A stretch of DNA of 64,000 nucleotides from UBA8514 sp034933685 (GTDB lineage: Bacteria > Bacillota > Clostridia > Lachnospirales > Anaerotignaceae): assembly GCA_034933685.1 (NCBI GenBank), contig JAYFNB010000017.1:186001-250000 (forward strand). Direction: 5' to 3'. Position 1 is the first letter of the stretch. Every line of letters begins with the position of its first letter. This document shows positions 26,760 through 33,992 of the stretch, piece by piece. The translations under genes and the position numbers were made by a program. The notes beneath the pieces are model-generated. The model did no database searches. It was not told where the DNA came from and saw nothing but the letters and a program-made list of their open reading frames with translations.

Positions 26760-27599
26760 CTACGCACGCTTTTTAAGCAATAAACCCTGTGCAATCATTA
26801 ATACTGCGTACATTATAATTCCAATGAAGCATGCCACAACAATATATGCCCACGCACTGGAGTATTGGGCTAACACTATGTTTTCACGAATTTGACGCCC
26901 TACGCCAATAATGTACTCGGCAAAATATTCGCTTACCAAGGCACTAATTACACTGGATGGAACGGCTACCTTTAATGCTGTGAAGACGTAGGGAACGCTG
27001 TTTGGAAGTCTAAGTTTAATTAAAGTTACCCGTTTTGAGGCAGCATAGGAACGCATTAAATCCTCTGAAAACGGTTTTAAGTCTGTAAGACCTCGGTAGG
27101 CGTTAATACTCATGTTGGCAATGCACACAATCATAACTACCATAATCTTTGCCACCATACTTCTTATATCCGCCTCACTGCTTACATCTTTTGTCCAATT
27201 TGTCATAACTGGGGCAAGGGCAACAATGGGAATAGCATTAAATGCGGCAATTATGGTTAGGCCACAAGCACCCCATTTTGGAAAAAGTGCGGCTAAAACT
27301 GCAATTCCGTATCCGATTAGTGAGCCGGCTACAAGCCCTGCCAAAGTAACAATTACCGTTGCATTTACGTTAAGCATTATTTTGTCTATATTATCAGCAA
27401 TAATTGTAATAATTCTGCTTGGCAGAGGAAGGGTAAAGGTATCGGTATGTAAAATGGCATGAAGTTTTTCTGTTTGCCACATGTAAAGAAAGAAAATTCC
27501 TAAAACTAGGGGCAATACCACAGTTTGGGCAGATTGAACTTTTTCGTTTTCCTGCATTCTTCGCCATAGGCTTTTTCTTCGTTTCAGTTTTGGGCTCAT
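26760..27599 (-). CDS. ABC transporter permease (SsuC/ThiX type)
   Basis: 279 residues, about six membrane helices with the BPD_transp_1 EAA-type loop (SYAASKRVTLIKLRLPNSVP). It overlaps the preceding permease gene by 4 nt (27596-27599), so the two are translationally coupled and probably form a heterodimeric channel. It imports the ligand delivered by the binding protein encoded 51 nt downstream. Confidence 0.92.
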   Translation of the reverse strand: MSPKLKRRKSLWRRMQENEKVQSAQTVVLPLVLGIFFLYMWQTEKLHAILHTDTFTLPLPSRIITIIADNIDKIMLNVNATVIVTLAGLVAGSLIGYGIAVLAALFPKWGACGLTIIAAFNAIPIVALAPVMTNWTKDVSSEADIRSMVAKIMVVMIVCIANMSINAYRGLTDLKPFSEDLMRSYAASKRVTLIKLRLPNSVPYVFTALKVAVPSSVISALVSEYFAEYIIGVGRQIRENIVLAQYSSAWAYIVVACFIGIIMYAVLMIAQGLLLKKRA

Positions 27600-28432
27600 A
27601 GGTTATCCTCCTTGCCTTTGGTTTTTATTTTTCGCTTATGGGGCAATACCATTTTTTCTACAAGACCCATAAAATAAGCACTGAAAATTCCAATGAAGGC
27701 ACTAAAGAATACAATCAGCCAGAATACATAAATGGACATGGCATGCTTTAGGGACTGGGACAGCATACTTCCAAGGCCACCATCACCCTGCAAGGTATCC
27801 ACCAATATTGAAGCAGTGATTGCCATTGGTGCAGATATTTTTAAGCCAGTAAAAAAGTAGGGTATCGAATAGGGAATAAGTACTTTTTTGTAAATGGTAT
27901 ATTTATTTGCCGCATAGGAATACATTAATTCGTATTTTTCTCTTTCCACTGCATTAAAGCCTGCAAGGGTATTAGTAGCCACGGGGTAAAAAGTTAAAAT
28001 TGCGGCGATTACAATACGGCTGGTGTTTATATCTCCTGTGATAGAGAGAATAATTGGTGCCATTCCAAGAATGGGTACCATTTGAATTAACATAAGGTAT
28101 GGGAATATTGTCTTTTCAGCAATCTTAGAAATTTTCATAATTAGTGCCAGTGCAAAGCCTAAAATAGTACCTGTTATAAAGCCAATAGCGGCGCGATACA
28201 AGGTTTTACCTGCACTGCCAAGTACAATCATGGTTGCAGTTTTTCCACTGCTTACGGGCTTTGTGCTAAATATCTGACCAAAAATCTGGTATAGGTGTGG
28301 AAGCACGTTTTCAGGCGTTCTTTTGGTGGTTTCAACTACTGTTGCCGCAATCTCCCATAAAAGAATAATGGCTATAATCCAGATAAGCATGGGAAACCAG
28401 CGCTTTGAGGTGATTTTTTTCCATCTGCTCAT
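27596..28432 (-). CDS. ABC transporter permease (SsuC/ThiX type)
   Basis: 278 residues, six predicted membrane helices, EAA loop at YSYAANKYTIYKKVLIPYSIP. Second permease of the operon, overlapping both the ATPase gene upstream (28429-28432) and the other permease downstream (27596-27599) by 4 nt. Two different permeases instead of a homodimer is common in NMT1-linked importers. Confidence 0.92.
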   Translation of the reverse strand: MSRWKKITSKRWFPMLIWIIAIILLWEIAATVVETTKRTPENVLPHLYQIFGQIFSTKPVSSGKTATMIVLGSAGKTLYRAAIGFITGTILGFALALIMKISKIAEKTIFPYLMLIQMVPILGMAPIILSITGDINTSRIVIAAILTFYPVATNTLAGFNAVEREKYELMYSYAANKYTIYKKVLIPYSIPYFFTGLKISAPMAITASILVDTLQGDGGLGSMLSQSLKHAMSIYVFWLIVFFSAFIGIFSAYFMGLVEKMVLPHKRKIKTKGKEDNL

Positions 28433-29238
28433 ACACTTCCTCCTTCAAAGCTGTTTCTAACCTTTAAAACAAGCTCATTAAAATGCTGTGTTTCCTTTAT
28501 GTCAATAGTTCTTGGTCTTGGCAGGTCGATATCTACCACTGCAGACAATCTTCCGGGATGAGGAGATAATACACATACTCTGTCTGAAAGGAATACTGCC
28601 TCGCTTATATTATGGGTAACAAAAATAATTGTTTTATTGGTTTTTTTCCAAATTTGAAGTAAATCTTCATGGAGCTTTTCTTTTGTAAATTCATCTAAGG
28701 CTGAAAAGGGTTCATCCATAAGTAATATTTCAGGACGAATGGAAAGTGCCCTTGCAATATTTACCCTTTGTTGCATACCACCGCTTAGCTGAGTTGGATA
28801 GTGGTCTGAAAATTTTGTAAGACCTACCATTTCTAGCATTTCGGCAGAGCGAGCTTCCCTTTCTTTTTTATTAAATTTCATTGTCTCAAGAGGAAGTTCA
28901 ATATTTTTTCTGACTGTTCGCCAATCGAATAGCACTGCACTTTGAAATACAATTCCAAATTTCTGCAACAGTCTTATTTCTCTTGGAAGCATTCCGTCAA
29001 TATGTATACTGCCATCTGTTGGCTCTAATAAGTCGGCAATCATGCGAAGCAGGGTGGTTTTGCCGCATCCAGATGGACCTAGAAGAGAAATGAATTCACC
29101 TTTATATATGTCAAGATTAACTCCTGTAAGTGCCTTCATATCATTTCCATTATTATCTTTAAATGTCATGTCTAAATCTCTTATTTTAATTTCAACACTG
29201 CTGTTTTCAGTTTTAATTTTTTCCATCACTTCACTCAT
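28429..29238 (-). CDS. ABC transporter ATP-binding protein (SsuB/TauB/ThiZ type)
   Basis: 269 residues from the ATG at 29238, which follows GGAGG with 7 nt spacing; the frame stays open to 29388, but that stretch contains the leader terminator and promoter and is not coding. Walker A GPSGCGKTT, Q-loop VFQSAVLFDW, signature LSGGMQQRVNIARAL, Walker B ILLMDEPFSALD and H-loop VTHNISEA are all present. First gene of the operon. It energises the two-permease importer for a presumed pyrimidine. Confidence 0.93.
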   Translation of the reverse strand: MSEVMEKIKTENSSVEIKIRDLDMTFKDNNGNDMKALTGVNLDIYKGEFISLLGPSGCGKTTLLRMIADLLEPTDGSIHIDGMLPREIRLLQKFGIVFQSAVLFDWRTVRKNIELPLETMKFNKKEREARSAEMLEMVGLTKFSDHYPTQLSGGMQQRVNIARALSIRPEILLMDEPFSALDEFTKEKLHEDLLQIWKKTNKTIIFVTHNISEAVFLSDRVCVLSPHPGRLSAVVDIDLPRPRTIDIKETQHFNELVLKVRNSFEGGSV

Positions 29239-29282
29239 ATAATAACCTCCATTTATGTAAGAAAGAGTTTTATTTTGTAAAT

Positions 29283-29333
29283 AAAAAAACGACAAGGAAC
29301 GGAGTTTAAATAAAAGCTCCGTTGCCTTGTCGT
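29283..29333 (-). terminator. Promoter-proximal intrinsic terminator (attenuator) of the pyrimidine operon
   Basis: Read on the minus strand: 9-bp stem ACGACAAGG/CCTTGTCGT plus a 6-bp stem CGGAG-type extension, a 12-nt loop, then seven U. It begins only 4-8 nt downstream of the predicted transcription start and about 45 nt before the ribosome site of the ATPase gene. All operon transcripts must pass it, so expression should need antitermination or read-through. Confidence 0.8.
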
Positions 29334-29344
29334 CTATGTTGCAC

Positions 29345-29373
29345 AGTATACCTATTCGGTTTTTCCTTTTCAA
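29345..29373 (-). promoter_or_regulatory. Sigma-A promoter of the pyrimidine operon
   Basis: On the minus strand, TTGAAA (29373-29368), a 17-nt spacer and TATACT (29350-29345). A start near 29340-29337 follows. Confidence 0.75.
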
Positions 29374-29381
29374 TACGCTAG

Positions 29382-29409
29382 AGCACAATTAATTTTGTGC
29401 TGGAGCACA
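29382..29409. promoter_or_regulatory. Palindromic GCACA operator upstream of the pyrimidine promoter
   Basis: Perfect inverted repeat AGCACAA-TTAATT-TTGTGCT at 29382-29401, 8 nt upstream of the -35. Another GCACA is at 29405-29409 and one at 29341-29345 beside the start site. A binding site for the divergent PucR-type regulator is the simplest reading. Confidence 0.5.
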
Positions 29410-29451
29410 GTAATACAAAATAAACAAACTTTTGTGTTAATTTAAAAAATA

Positions 29452-29480
29452 TTGCAATAAAAATACCTCTATGTTATTAT
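29452..29480 (+). promoter_or_regulatory. Promoter of the PucR-type regulator gene
   Basis: TTGCAA at 29452-29457, 17-nt spacer, TATTAT at 29475-29480, about 70 nt upstream of the ATG at 29550. Confidence 0.55.
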
Positions 29481-29549
29481 TACTCAAATATTATATGCAT
29501 TATTATTAAGGAAATAACTGTTTACTTTCCAGTTTTAGGAGGTGTTCAT

Positions 29550-30722
29550 ATGGCAATAGAATTACGTAGGTTACTGAAAGAGGTTTCACATATGGATATT
29601 ACCTTGTTAGCTGGTGAAAAAGGCATTAATCATTTTGTCAGTTGGGTGCATATGGTGGAAACCAAAGAGGCAACAACGTTTCTTGAAGGCGGAGAAATTG
29701 CCTTTTCTACAGGTATTGGTTTAAACGAAGGTTTAAGTCTTTATGAATTGGTAAAGAATGCACACAATAATAAGGCGGCAGGAATTGTAATAAATACGGG
29801 CCCTTTTATTGAAATAATTCCCAACGACGTGGTTGATTTTGGAAACCAAAATAATTTCCCCATATTTTTGGTGCCTTGGAAGGTTCATATTGCGGAAATC
29901 ATGCGGATATTTTGCTATGCAATTACAAAGTCTGACCAAAAAGAATTGGAAACTGCGGCAGCATTTAAAAATGCAATTTTCTTTTCTAAACAGGAAGAGC
30001 TTTATGTTGTTCCGCTATCACAGCTAGGTTTCCATGTTAACTGGTCGTACTACGTTTGCGCTATTAAAGTAGTAGCCGGCTCTGGTTACTCGCCTTCAAT
30101 AAGTCAGTTGGAATCCATATGTACAAACTTAAATAACTATCTTTTACACAGGCAGTACGATAATATTGCAATATTTCACTATGAAAACCAAATTCTTATT
30201 GTTCTTGGGGATTATAAGGAAACGGATTTGGATTCATTTGTTGAAGATTTGCAGAAATACAGTAAAATTTATTTATCCAAAACGGAAGAATATTTTGTTG
30301 GTATTGGTAAACGCACCGATAGCATTCGTTGTTTGTATAAAAGCTATAATCAGGCAGTTGCCATCCAAAAACTTCACGAGAACCATCAGCTAGACCCTTC
30401 ACTTATTTCATATTCACGCATGGGAATTTACAAGCTTTTGATGGGCATTGAGGATAAAGAAGTGCTAACCGAATATTATAAAAATACAATTTTACTATTG
30501 CATGAGTATGACCAAAAAAGCGGTTCAGACCTAACCAACGTTTTGCGTTGCTACTTGGCACATGACGGAAGTGTAAACGATACTGCTGATGAGCTATATC
30601 TGCACCGAAATACTGTAAATTATAAATTAAATAAGGCTGGAGAAATTCTAAACATGAATCTCTCAAGCCTTGATGTGAGGTTGCAATTAAAGTTGGGATT
30701 TATGATTAAAGATATGCTTTAA
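29550..30722 (+). CDS. PucR-family transcriptional regulator
   Basis: 390 residues. The N-terminal PucR sensor domain is recognisable (MDITLLAGEKGINHFVSWVH and VETKEATTFLEGGEIAFSTG), the middle resembles the CdaR GGDEF-like domain, and the C-terminal HTH_30 reads DGSVNDTADELYLHRNTVNY followed by LNKAGEILNM. PucR-type proteins control purine or pyrimidine and other nitrogen-compound catabolism. It is divergent from the pyrimidine operon, with GCACA palindromes between, so it is the likely regulator. AGGAGG lies 8 nt before the ATG. Confidence 0.9.
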   Translation: MAIELRRLLKEVSHMDITLLAGEKGINHFVSWVHMVETKEATTFLEGGEIAFSTGIGLNEGLSLYELVKNAHNNKAAGIVINTGPFIEIIPNDVVDFGNQNNFPIFLVPWKVHIAEIMRIFCYAITKSDQKELETAAAFKNAIFFSKQEELYVVPLSQLGFHVNWSYYVCAIKVVAGSGYSPSISQLESICTNLNNYLLHRQYDNIAIFHYENQILIVLGDYKETDLDSFVEDLQKYSKIYLSKTEEYFVGIGKRTDSIRCLYKSYNQAVAIQKLHENHQLDPSLISYSRMGIYKLLMGIEDKEVLTEYYKNTILLLHEYDQKSGSDLTNVLRCYLAHDGSVNDTADELYLHRNTVNYKLNKAGEILNMNLSSLDVRLQLKLGFMIKDML

Positions 30723-30770
30723 TCATTTGGTCACAGTTTTATATTTTAAATTTGCACAAAGAGGAAAGAT

Positions 30771-30810
30771 ATTAAGCTAATGGATTTTTTACGCCATTAG
30801 CTTTTAATAT
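30771..30810. terminator. Terminator between convergent pucR-type and ablA genes
   Basis: Stem AAGCTAATGG (30774-30783) with CCATTAGCTT (30794-30803), extended by ATATT/AATAT pairs with one bulge. U-rich on both strands, so bidirectional. Confidence 0.75.
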
Positions 30811-32091
30811 TTACCTTTCGCTTCCATTTCTTATATTTCGTCTAAGACCTTTAGGTTCCAATGACACTTTTTCATTATGCACAAGGCGAGAGATACCTAC
30901 AGGCAATGTACGCTTATTTCCGGAGCAAACTTCGCAATTACACTCTGAGGTATACTCTTCAGGTTCACTGTATGTTGTAATTACGCCCTCAAAATTTCTA
31001 AGAATTACTTTGTTTTCAGCACTTGAAATAACATAGTTAGGCATAACAGGAATTTTTCCGCCGCCACCTGGGGCATCTATTACAAAAGTAGGCACTGCAA
31101 ATCCAGAGGTATGACCTCGAAGACCTTCTATTATTTCAATACCTTTTGAAACCTTGGTTCTGAAATGTTTTATTCCCATTGAGAGGTCACATTGATAAAT
31201 ATAATATGGCCTAACTCTTATTTTTACAAGCTCGTGCATTAATTTTTTCATTACATGAAGACAGTCATTTACACCTCGTAAAAGAACAGTCTGGTTTCCA
31301 AGAGGAATTCCAACATTTGCAAGCATTTCACATGCTTTTTTCGATTCAACCGTGATTTCATTTGGATGATTGAAATGGGTGTTTATCCATATTGGGTGAT
31401 ATTTTTTTAGCATTTCTACAAGGGAATGAGTAATTCTTTGTGGCATAACAACAGGAACCCTTGTACCTATTCGAATTATTTCAACATGGGGTATTTTCCG
31501 TAATTTTTTAATGATTTGCTCTAAATTATCATCAGACATCAAAAGTGGGTCTCCACCAGATATAAGCACATCCCTTATTACAGGATTTTTAGCAATATAG
31601 TCTATTGCTTTATCAATTTGGGATATAGGAAGGGATTGGTCGTTTTGACCTGCAAAGCGTCTTCTTGTACAATGTCTGCAGTACATGGCACATTTGTCAG
31701 TAACCAGAAGGAGTACTCTGTCTGGATATCGATGTGTAAGCCCTGGCACAGGAGAATCTGCCTCTTCATGCAAAGGGTCTTCAAAATCACAATTAGAGTT
31801 TTCTAATTCAAAGGAAGTTGGAATTGCTTGCTTTCTTACTGGGTCGTTGGGGTCGTTAGGATTAATTAGAGAAAGATAATAAGGAGTAATTGCCATTCTT
31901 AATGTGCCAAGACATTTTCGTATACCTTTTTCTTCTTCTTCTGTAAGGTTCATGTGAGCCTTTAAATCATCAACAGTTTCTATTCTATTTTGAATTTGCC
32001 AAACCCAATTGTTCCAGTCCTTTGGGTTTACATCGCCAAAAAAATTTCTTTCTGTTGAAATTACTTGTTTTAACATTAATACGTTATTCAT
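30811..32091 (-). CDS. ablA: Lysine 2,3-aminomutase
   Basis: 426 residues. Radical SAM motif CAMYCRHC in TDKCAMYCRHCTRRRFAG, then the family's VLISGGDPLLMSD and RIGTRVPVVMPQRI segments, and a C-terminal PLP/Zn region (APGGGGKIPVMPNY; CNCEVCSG). It converts L-alpha-lysine to L-beta-lysine using SAM, a [4Fe-4S] cluster and PLP. The acetyltransferase-like gene just upstream makes osmolyte synthesis (N-epsilon-acetyl-beta-lysine) more likely than lysine fermentation, whose other genes are absent here. AGGAGG precedes the ATG. Confidence 0.93.
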   Translation of the reverse strand: MNNVLMLKQVISTERNFFGDVNPKDWNNWVWQIQNRIETVDDLKAHMNLTEEEEKGIRKCLGTLRMAITPYYLSLINPNDPNDPVRKQAIPTSFELENSNCDFEDPLHEEADSPVPGLTHRYPDRVLLLVTDKCAMYCRHCTRRRFAGQNDQSLPISQIDKAIDYIAKNPVIRDVLISGGDPLLMSDDNLEQIIKKLRKIPHVEIIRIGTRVPVVMPQRITHSLVEMLKKYHPIWINTHFNHPNEITVESKKACEMLANVGIPLGNQTVLLRGVNDCLHVMKKLMHELVKIRVRPYYIYQCDLSMGIKHFRTKVSKGIEIIEGLRGHTSGFAVPTFVIDAPGGGGKIPVMPNYVISSAENKVILRNFEGVITTYSEPEEYTSECNCEVCSGNKRTLPVGISRLVHNEKVSLEPKGLRRNIRNGSER

Positions 32092-32165
32092 AGAAAACCT
32101 CCTTTAGTTACATATGATGTTTTTTATTAAATTTACAGTTGTTTTGCTGTTACTTTAATGAAAGA

Positions 32166-33017
32166 CTATAGGGTTTTAAACCAAACGTTCATATCTTCTA
32201 TTCTTCCACCAATTTGAGTGTTTTTAACAAGTGTGCCACCAAAATTATATCCACATTTGGCAAATGTAGAGTTCATGCCAAATGAGTTTGAACGGGCTAT
32301 GGTATATGCCGTATTCATATTTATTTTTTTCATTTCATTTTCCATCTGTTCAAGTAAAAAATATGAAAAATTATATCCTCTATATTCAGATAATATTGCA
32401 AAATCAGTCATTTCAACATTCCTGTCATCTAAACACATTTCGCAGGAAGAAAGGGCTATAAGTTGGTCGCCATTCCATATTCCAAAATAAACAACGTTAT
32501 CGTTCATTGTTTCTTCTATATATTCGGCGTTAGAAACGGGGAAAGGGTATGAATCAAAAACTTGTGAATATACTTCTGCCATTTTATGTGCGTCAGATGG
32601 TTTTGCTTTTCTAAAGGTGAAGCCATCTGCAAGGGTGAAATCTTCTGCCTGAAGTTCTGCGGGACTATTTGGCTTTTTAGATGAGGCAACTTCAAGTACT
32701 TTTTTGTTTTGCACATTGTCAACTTGCTCACTTCTTTTGGAATCAAAAAATTTTGACATAAACACACAGTCTTCTCTACTTCTATAAAAGCCCAATACCG
32801 TTGCTTCGGCAACGTAGCCATTTTCAAAAAAAACTTTAGAAAAAGGTTTGGGAACTTTTGCAAATATTTTTGTATAACCACAAGAACATGCCATAACATC
32901 TAATTTAGGTAGAATTTCAGGCATATCTTCCATTGCAAGGTGCATAAGATAGATTCTATCGTTTTCTGGACCATGTTGTATTTTAGAATTGCCTAATCTA
33001 ACTATTTTATCGTACAT
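32166..33017 (-). CDS. ablB: Putative beta-lysine N-acetyltransferase
   Basis: 283 residues from the ATG at 33017, chosen because AAGGAGG sits 5 nt upstream; the open frame to 33128 covers the promoter. Residues ~150-283 form a GNAT acetyltransferase fold (FRKAKPSDAHKMAEVYSQVF; TDFAILSEYRGYNFSYFLLE for the acetyl-CoA loop; NTAYTIARSNSFGMN). The N-terminal half (YLMHLAMEDM...GYTKIFAKVP) matches AblB proteins that acetylate beta-lysine on its epsilon amine. It is the first gene of the ablB-ablA unit. The product is a compatible solute known mainly from methanogens. Confidence 0.85.
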   Translation of the reverse strand: MYDKIVRLGNSKIQHGPENDRIYLMHLAMEDMPEILPKLDVMACSCGYTKIFAKVPKPFSKVFFENGYVAEATVLGFYRSREDCVFMSKFFDSKRSEQVDNVQNKKVLEVASSKKPNSPAELQAEDFTLADGFTFRKAKPSDAHKMAEVYSQVFDSYPFPVSNAEYIEETMNDNVVYFGIWNGDQLIALSSCEMCLDDRNVEMTDFAILSEYRGYNFSYFLLEQMENEMKKINMNTAYTIARSNSFGMNSTFAKCGYNFGGTLVKNTQIGGRIEDMNVWFKTL

Positions 33018-33031
33018 TTTTACCTCCTTAC

Positions 33032-33086
33032 TTAACACAAAGCAATCTAACAACTTTAATATATCACAAAGTTGTCTGTTTGTAAA
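33032..33086 (-). promoter_or_regulatory. ablB-ablA promoter with paired CTTTGTG motifs
   Basis: Minus strand: TTTACA (33086-33081), 17-nt spacer, TATATT (33063-33058). CTTTGTG (33071-33065) ends one base before the -10. A second copy, CTTTGTGTTAA, lies at 33042-33032 downstream of the start. CAACTTT (33051-33057) and AAAGTTG (33068-33074) form an inverted repeat around the -10. Likely regulator site. Confidence 0.6.
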
Positions 33087-33159
33087 TTGTTTATTTCTTA
33101 CATTTTCCTCTGAATTTTGCAAAACCATAATAATTAATTTTTAAAAAGTCAACTCTGCC

Positions 33160-33187
33160 TTGACAGAGCCAACCTTTGTGTTAAAAT
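33160..33187 (+). promoter_or_regulatory. Promoter of the BusR-like gene with CTTTGTG motif
   Basis: TTGACA (33160-33165), 16-nt spacer, TAAAAT (33182-33187). CTTTGTG at 33174-33180 again ends one base before the -10, as in the ablB promoter. CTCTG/CAGAG arms flank the -35. Confidence 0.6.
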
Positions 33188-33230
33188 TAAGTCTGGAATA
33201 ATACAACGTGTTTATGAAAGAGGGATAGGG

Positions 33231-33860
33231 TTGGAGACTATAAGGAATAAAACTCCTAGGTATATTAAAATTGCACTTGACATTGCTAAAAGAATTGATA
33301 GTCATGAATTTACTGAGGGCACAAAGCTAAGAGGTAGGTCAACACTGGCAAGTGAGTACAGTGTTTCACCGGAAACTATAAGAAGGTCTGCTTCGTTGCT
33401 TGAAGACATGGACGTTATTAAGGTAAATGAAAAAAGCGGCATACAAATTAAATCTATTGAAAAGGCCCATATCTTTATAGAAAAATTTTCTGAAAAAAAC
33501 AATTTAAATGAAGCAAGATTAATGCTAAAGAAATTGCGTGCAGAAAAGGAGAGTATAGAAAAAAGAATAGACGAAAGTATAGATATACTTTTGGAGTATA
33601 CTAAAGATTTGAAAAAAATAAATCTTGGCATAAATTACGAAATAACCGTTCCGCCAAATAGCCATATACTTGGCAAAACTATAAATGAACTTAAATTTTG
33701 GTATAACACAGGTGCAACTATTACTGCTGTTAAAAGAGAAACGGAATTATTTATTTCACCAGGCCCATACATTAGTTTTTATGCTGAAGATATTATATAT
33801 TTTGTGTGTGCAGAGGAAAATTTCATTAAAGTTCAGAATTTTATAATCAACGAGGAATGA
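33231..33860 (+). CDS. BusR-like GntR-HTH / RCK_C regulator (probable c-di-AMP sensor)
   Basis: 209 residues from TTG 33231 (AGAGGGATAGGG just upstream; no ATG near). The winged helix at about 8-75 is GntR-like (RGRSTLASEYSVSPETIRRS). A coiled coil follows at ~85-130, then an RCK_C (TrkA-C) domain at ~135-209: YEITVPPNSHILGKTINEL, NTGATITAV, ISPGPYISFYAEDIIYFVC. This order and several motifs match BusR of Lactococcus and Streptococcus, which represses a betaine importer when bound to c-di-AMP. Here the divergent neighbours make an osmolyte. Ligand and target are inference by homology and position. Confidence 0.85.
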   Translation: METIRNKTPRYIKIALDIAKRIDSHEFTEGTKLRGRSTLASEYSVSPETIRRSASLLEDMDVIKVNEKSGIQIKSIEKAHIFIEKFSEKNNLNEARLMLKKLRAEKESIEKRIDESIDILLEYTKDLKKINLGINYEITVPPNSHILGKTINELKFWYNTGATITAVKRETELFISPGPYISFYAEDIIYFVCAEENFIKVQNFIINEE

Positions 33861-33888
33861 TGTCAAAATCATTCCTCATTTTTTTTAC
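33852..33888 (+). terminator. Terminator overlapping the end of the BusR-like gene
   Basis: Perfect 10-bp stem GAGGAATGAT (33852-33861) with ATCATTCCTC (33868-33877), followed by ATTTTTTTT. The stop codon is inside the 5' arm. Confidence 0.9.
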
Positions 33889-33992
33889 CTAGATTTTACA
33901 TTTTTTTGCTTTTTAAATTAACAAAGCAGTGTTATAAATAATAATAATGGAAGTAGAGGGGTAAAAAGGAGGAAACAATTATTACAACTAAA

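Noticed and set aside
29239..29388. 50-residue N-terminal extension of the ABC ATPase
   Set aside because: Covers the leader terminator and the promoter; a GGAGG site precedes the ATG at 29238 and ATPases of this family start there.
33888..33992. Possible c-di-GMP riboswitch before the EAL-CBS-GGDEF gene
   Set aside because: No GEMM-type core elements; the space is too short after the preceding terminator.
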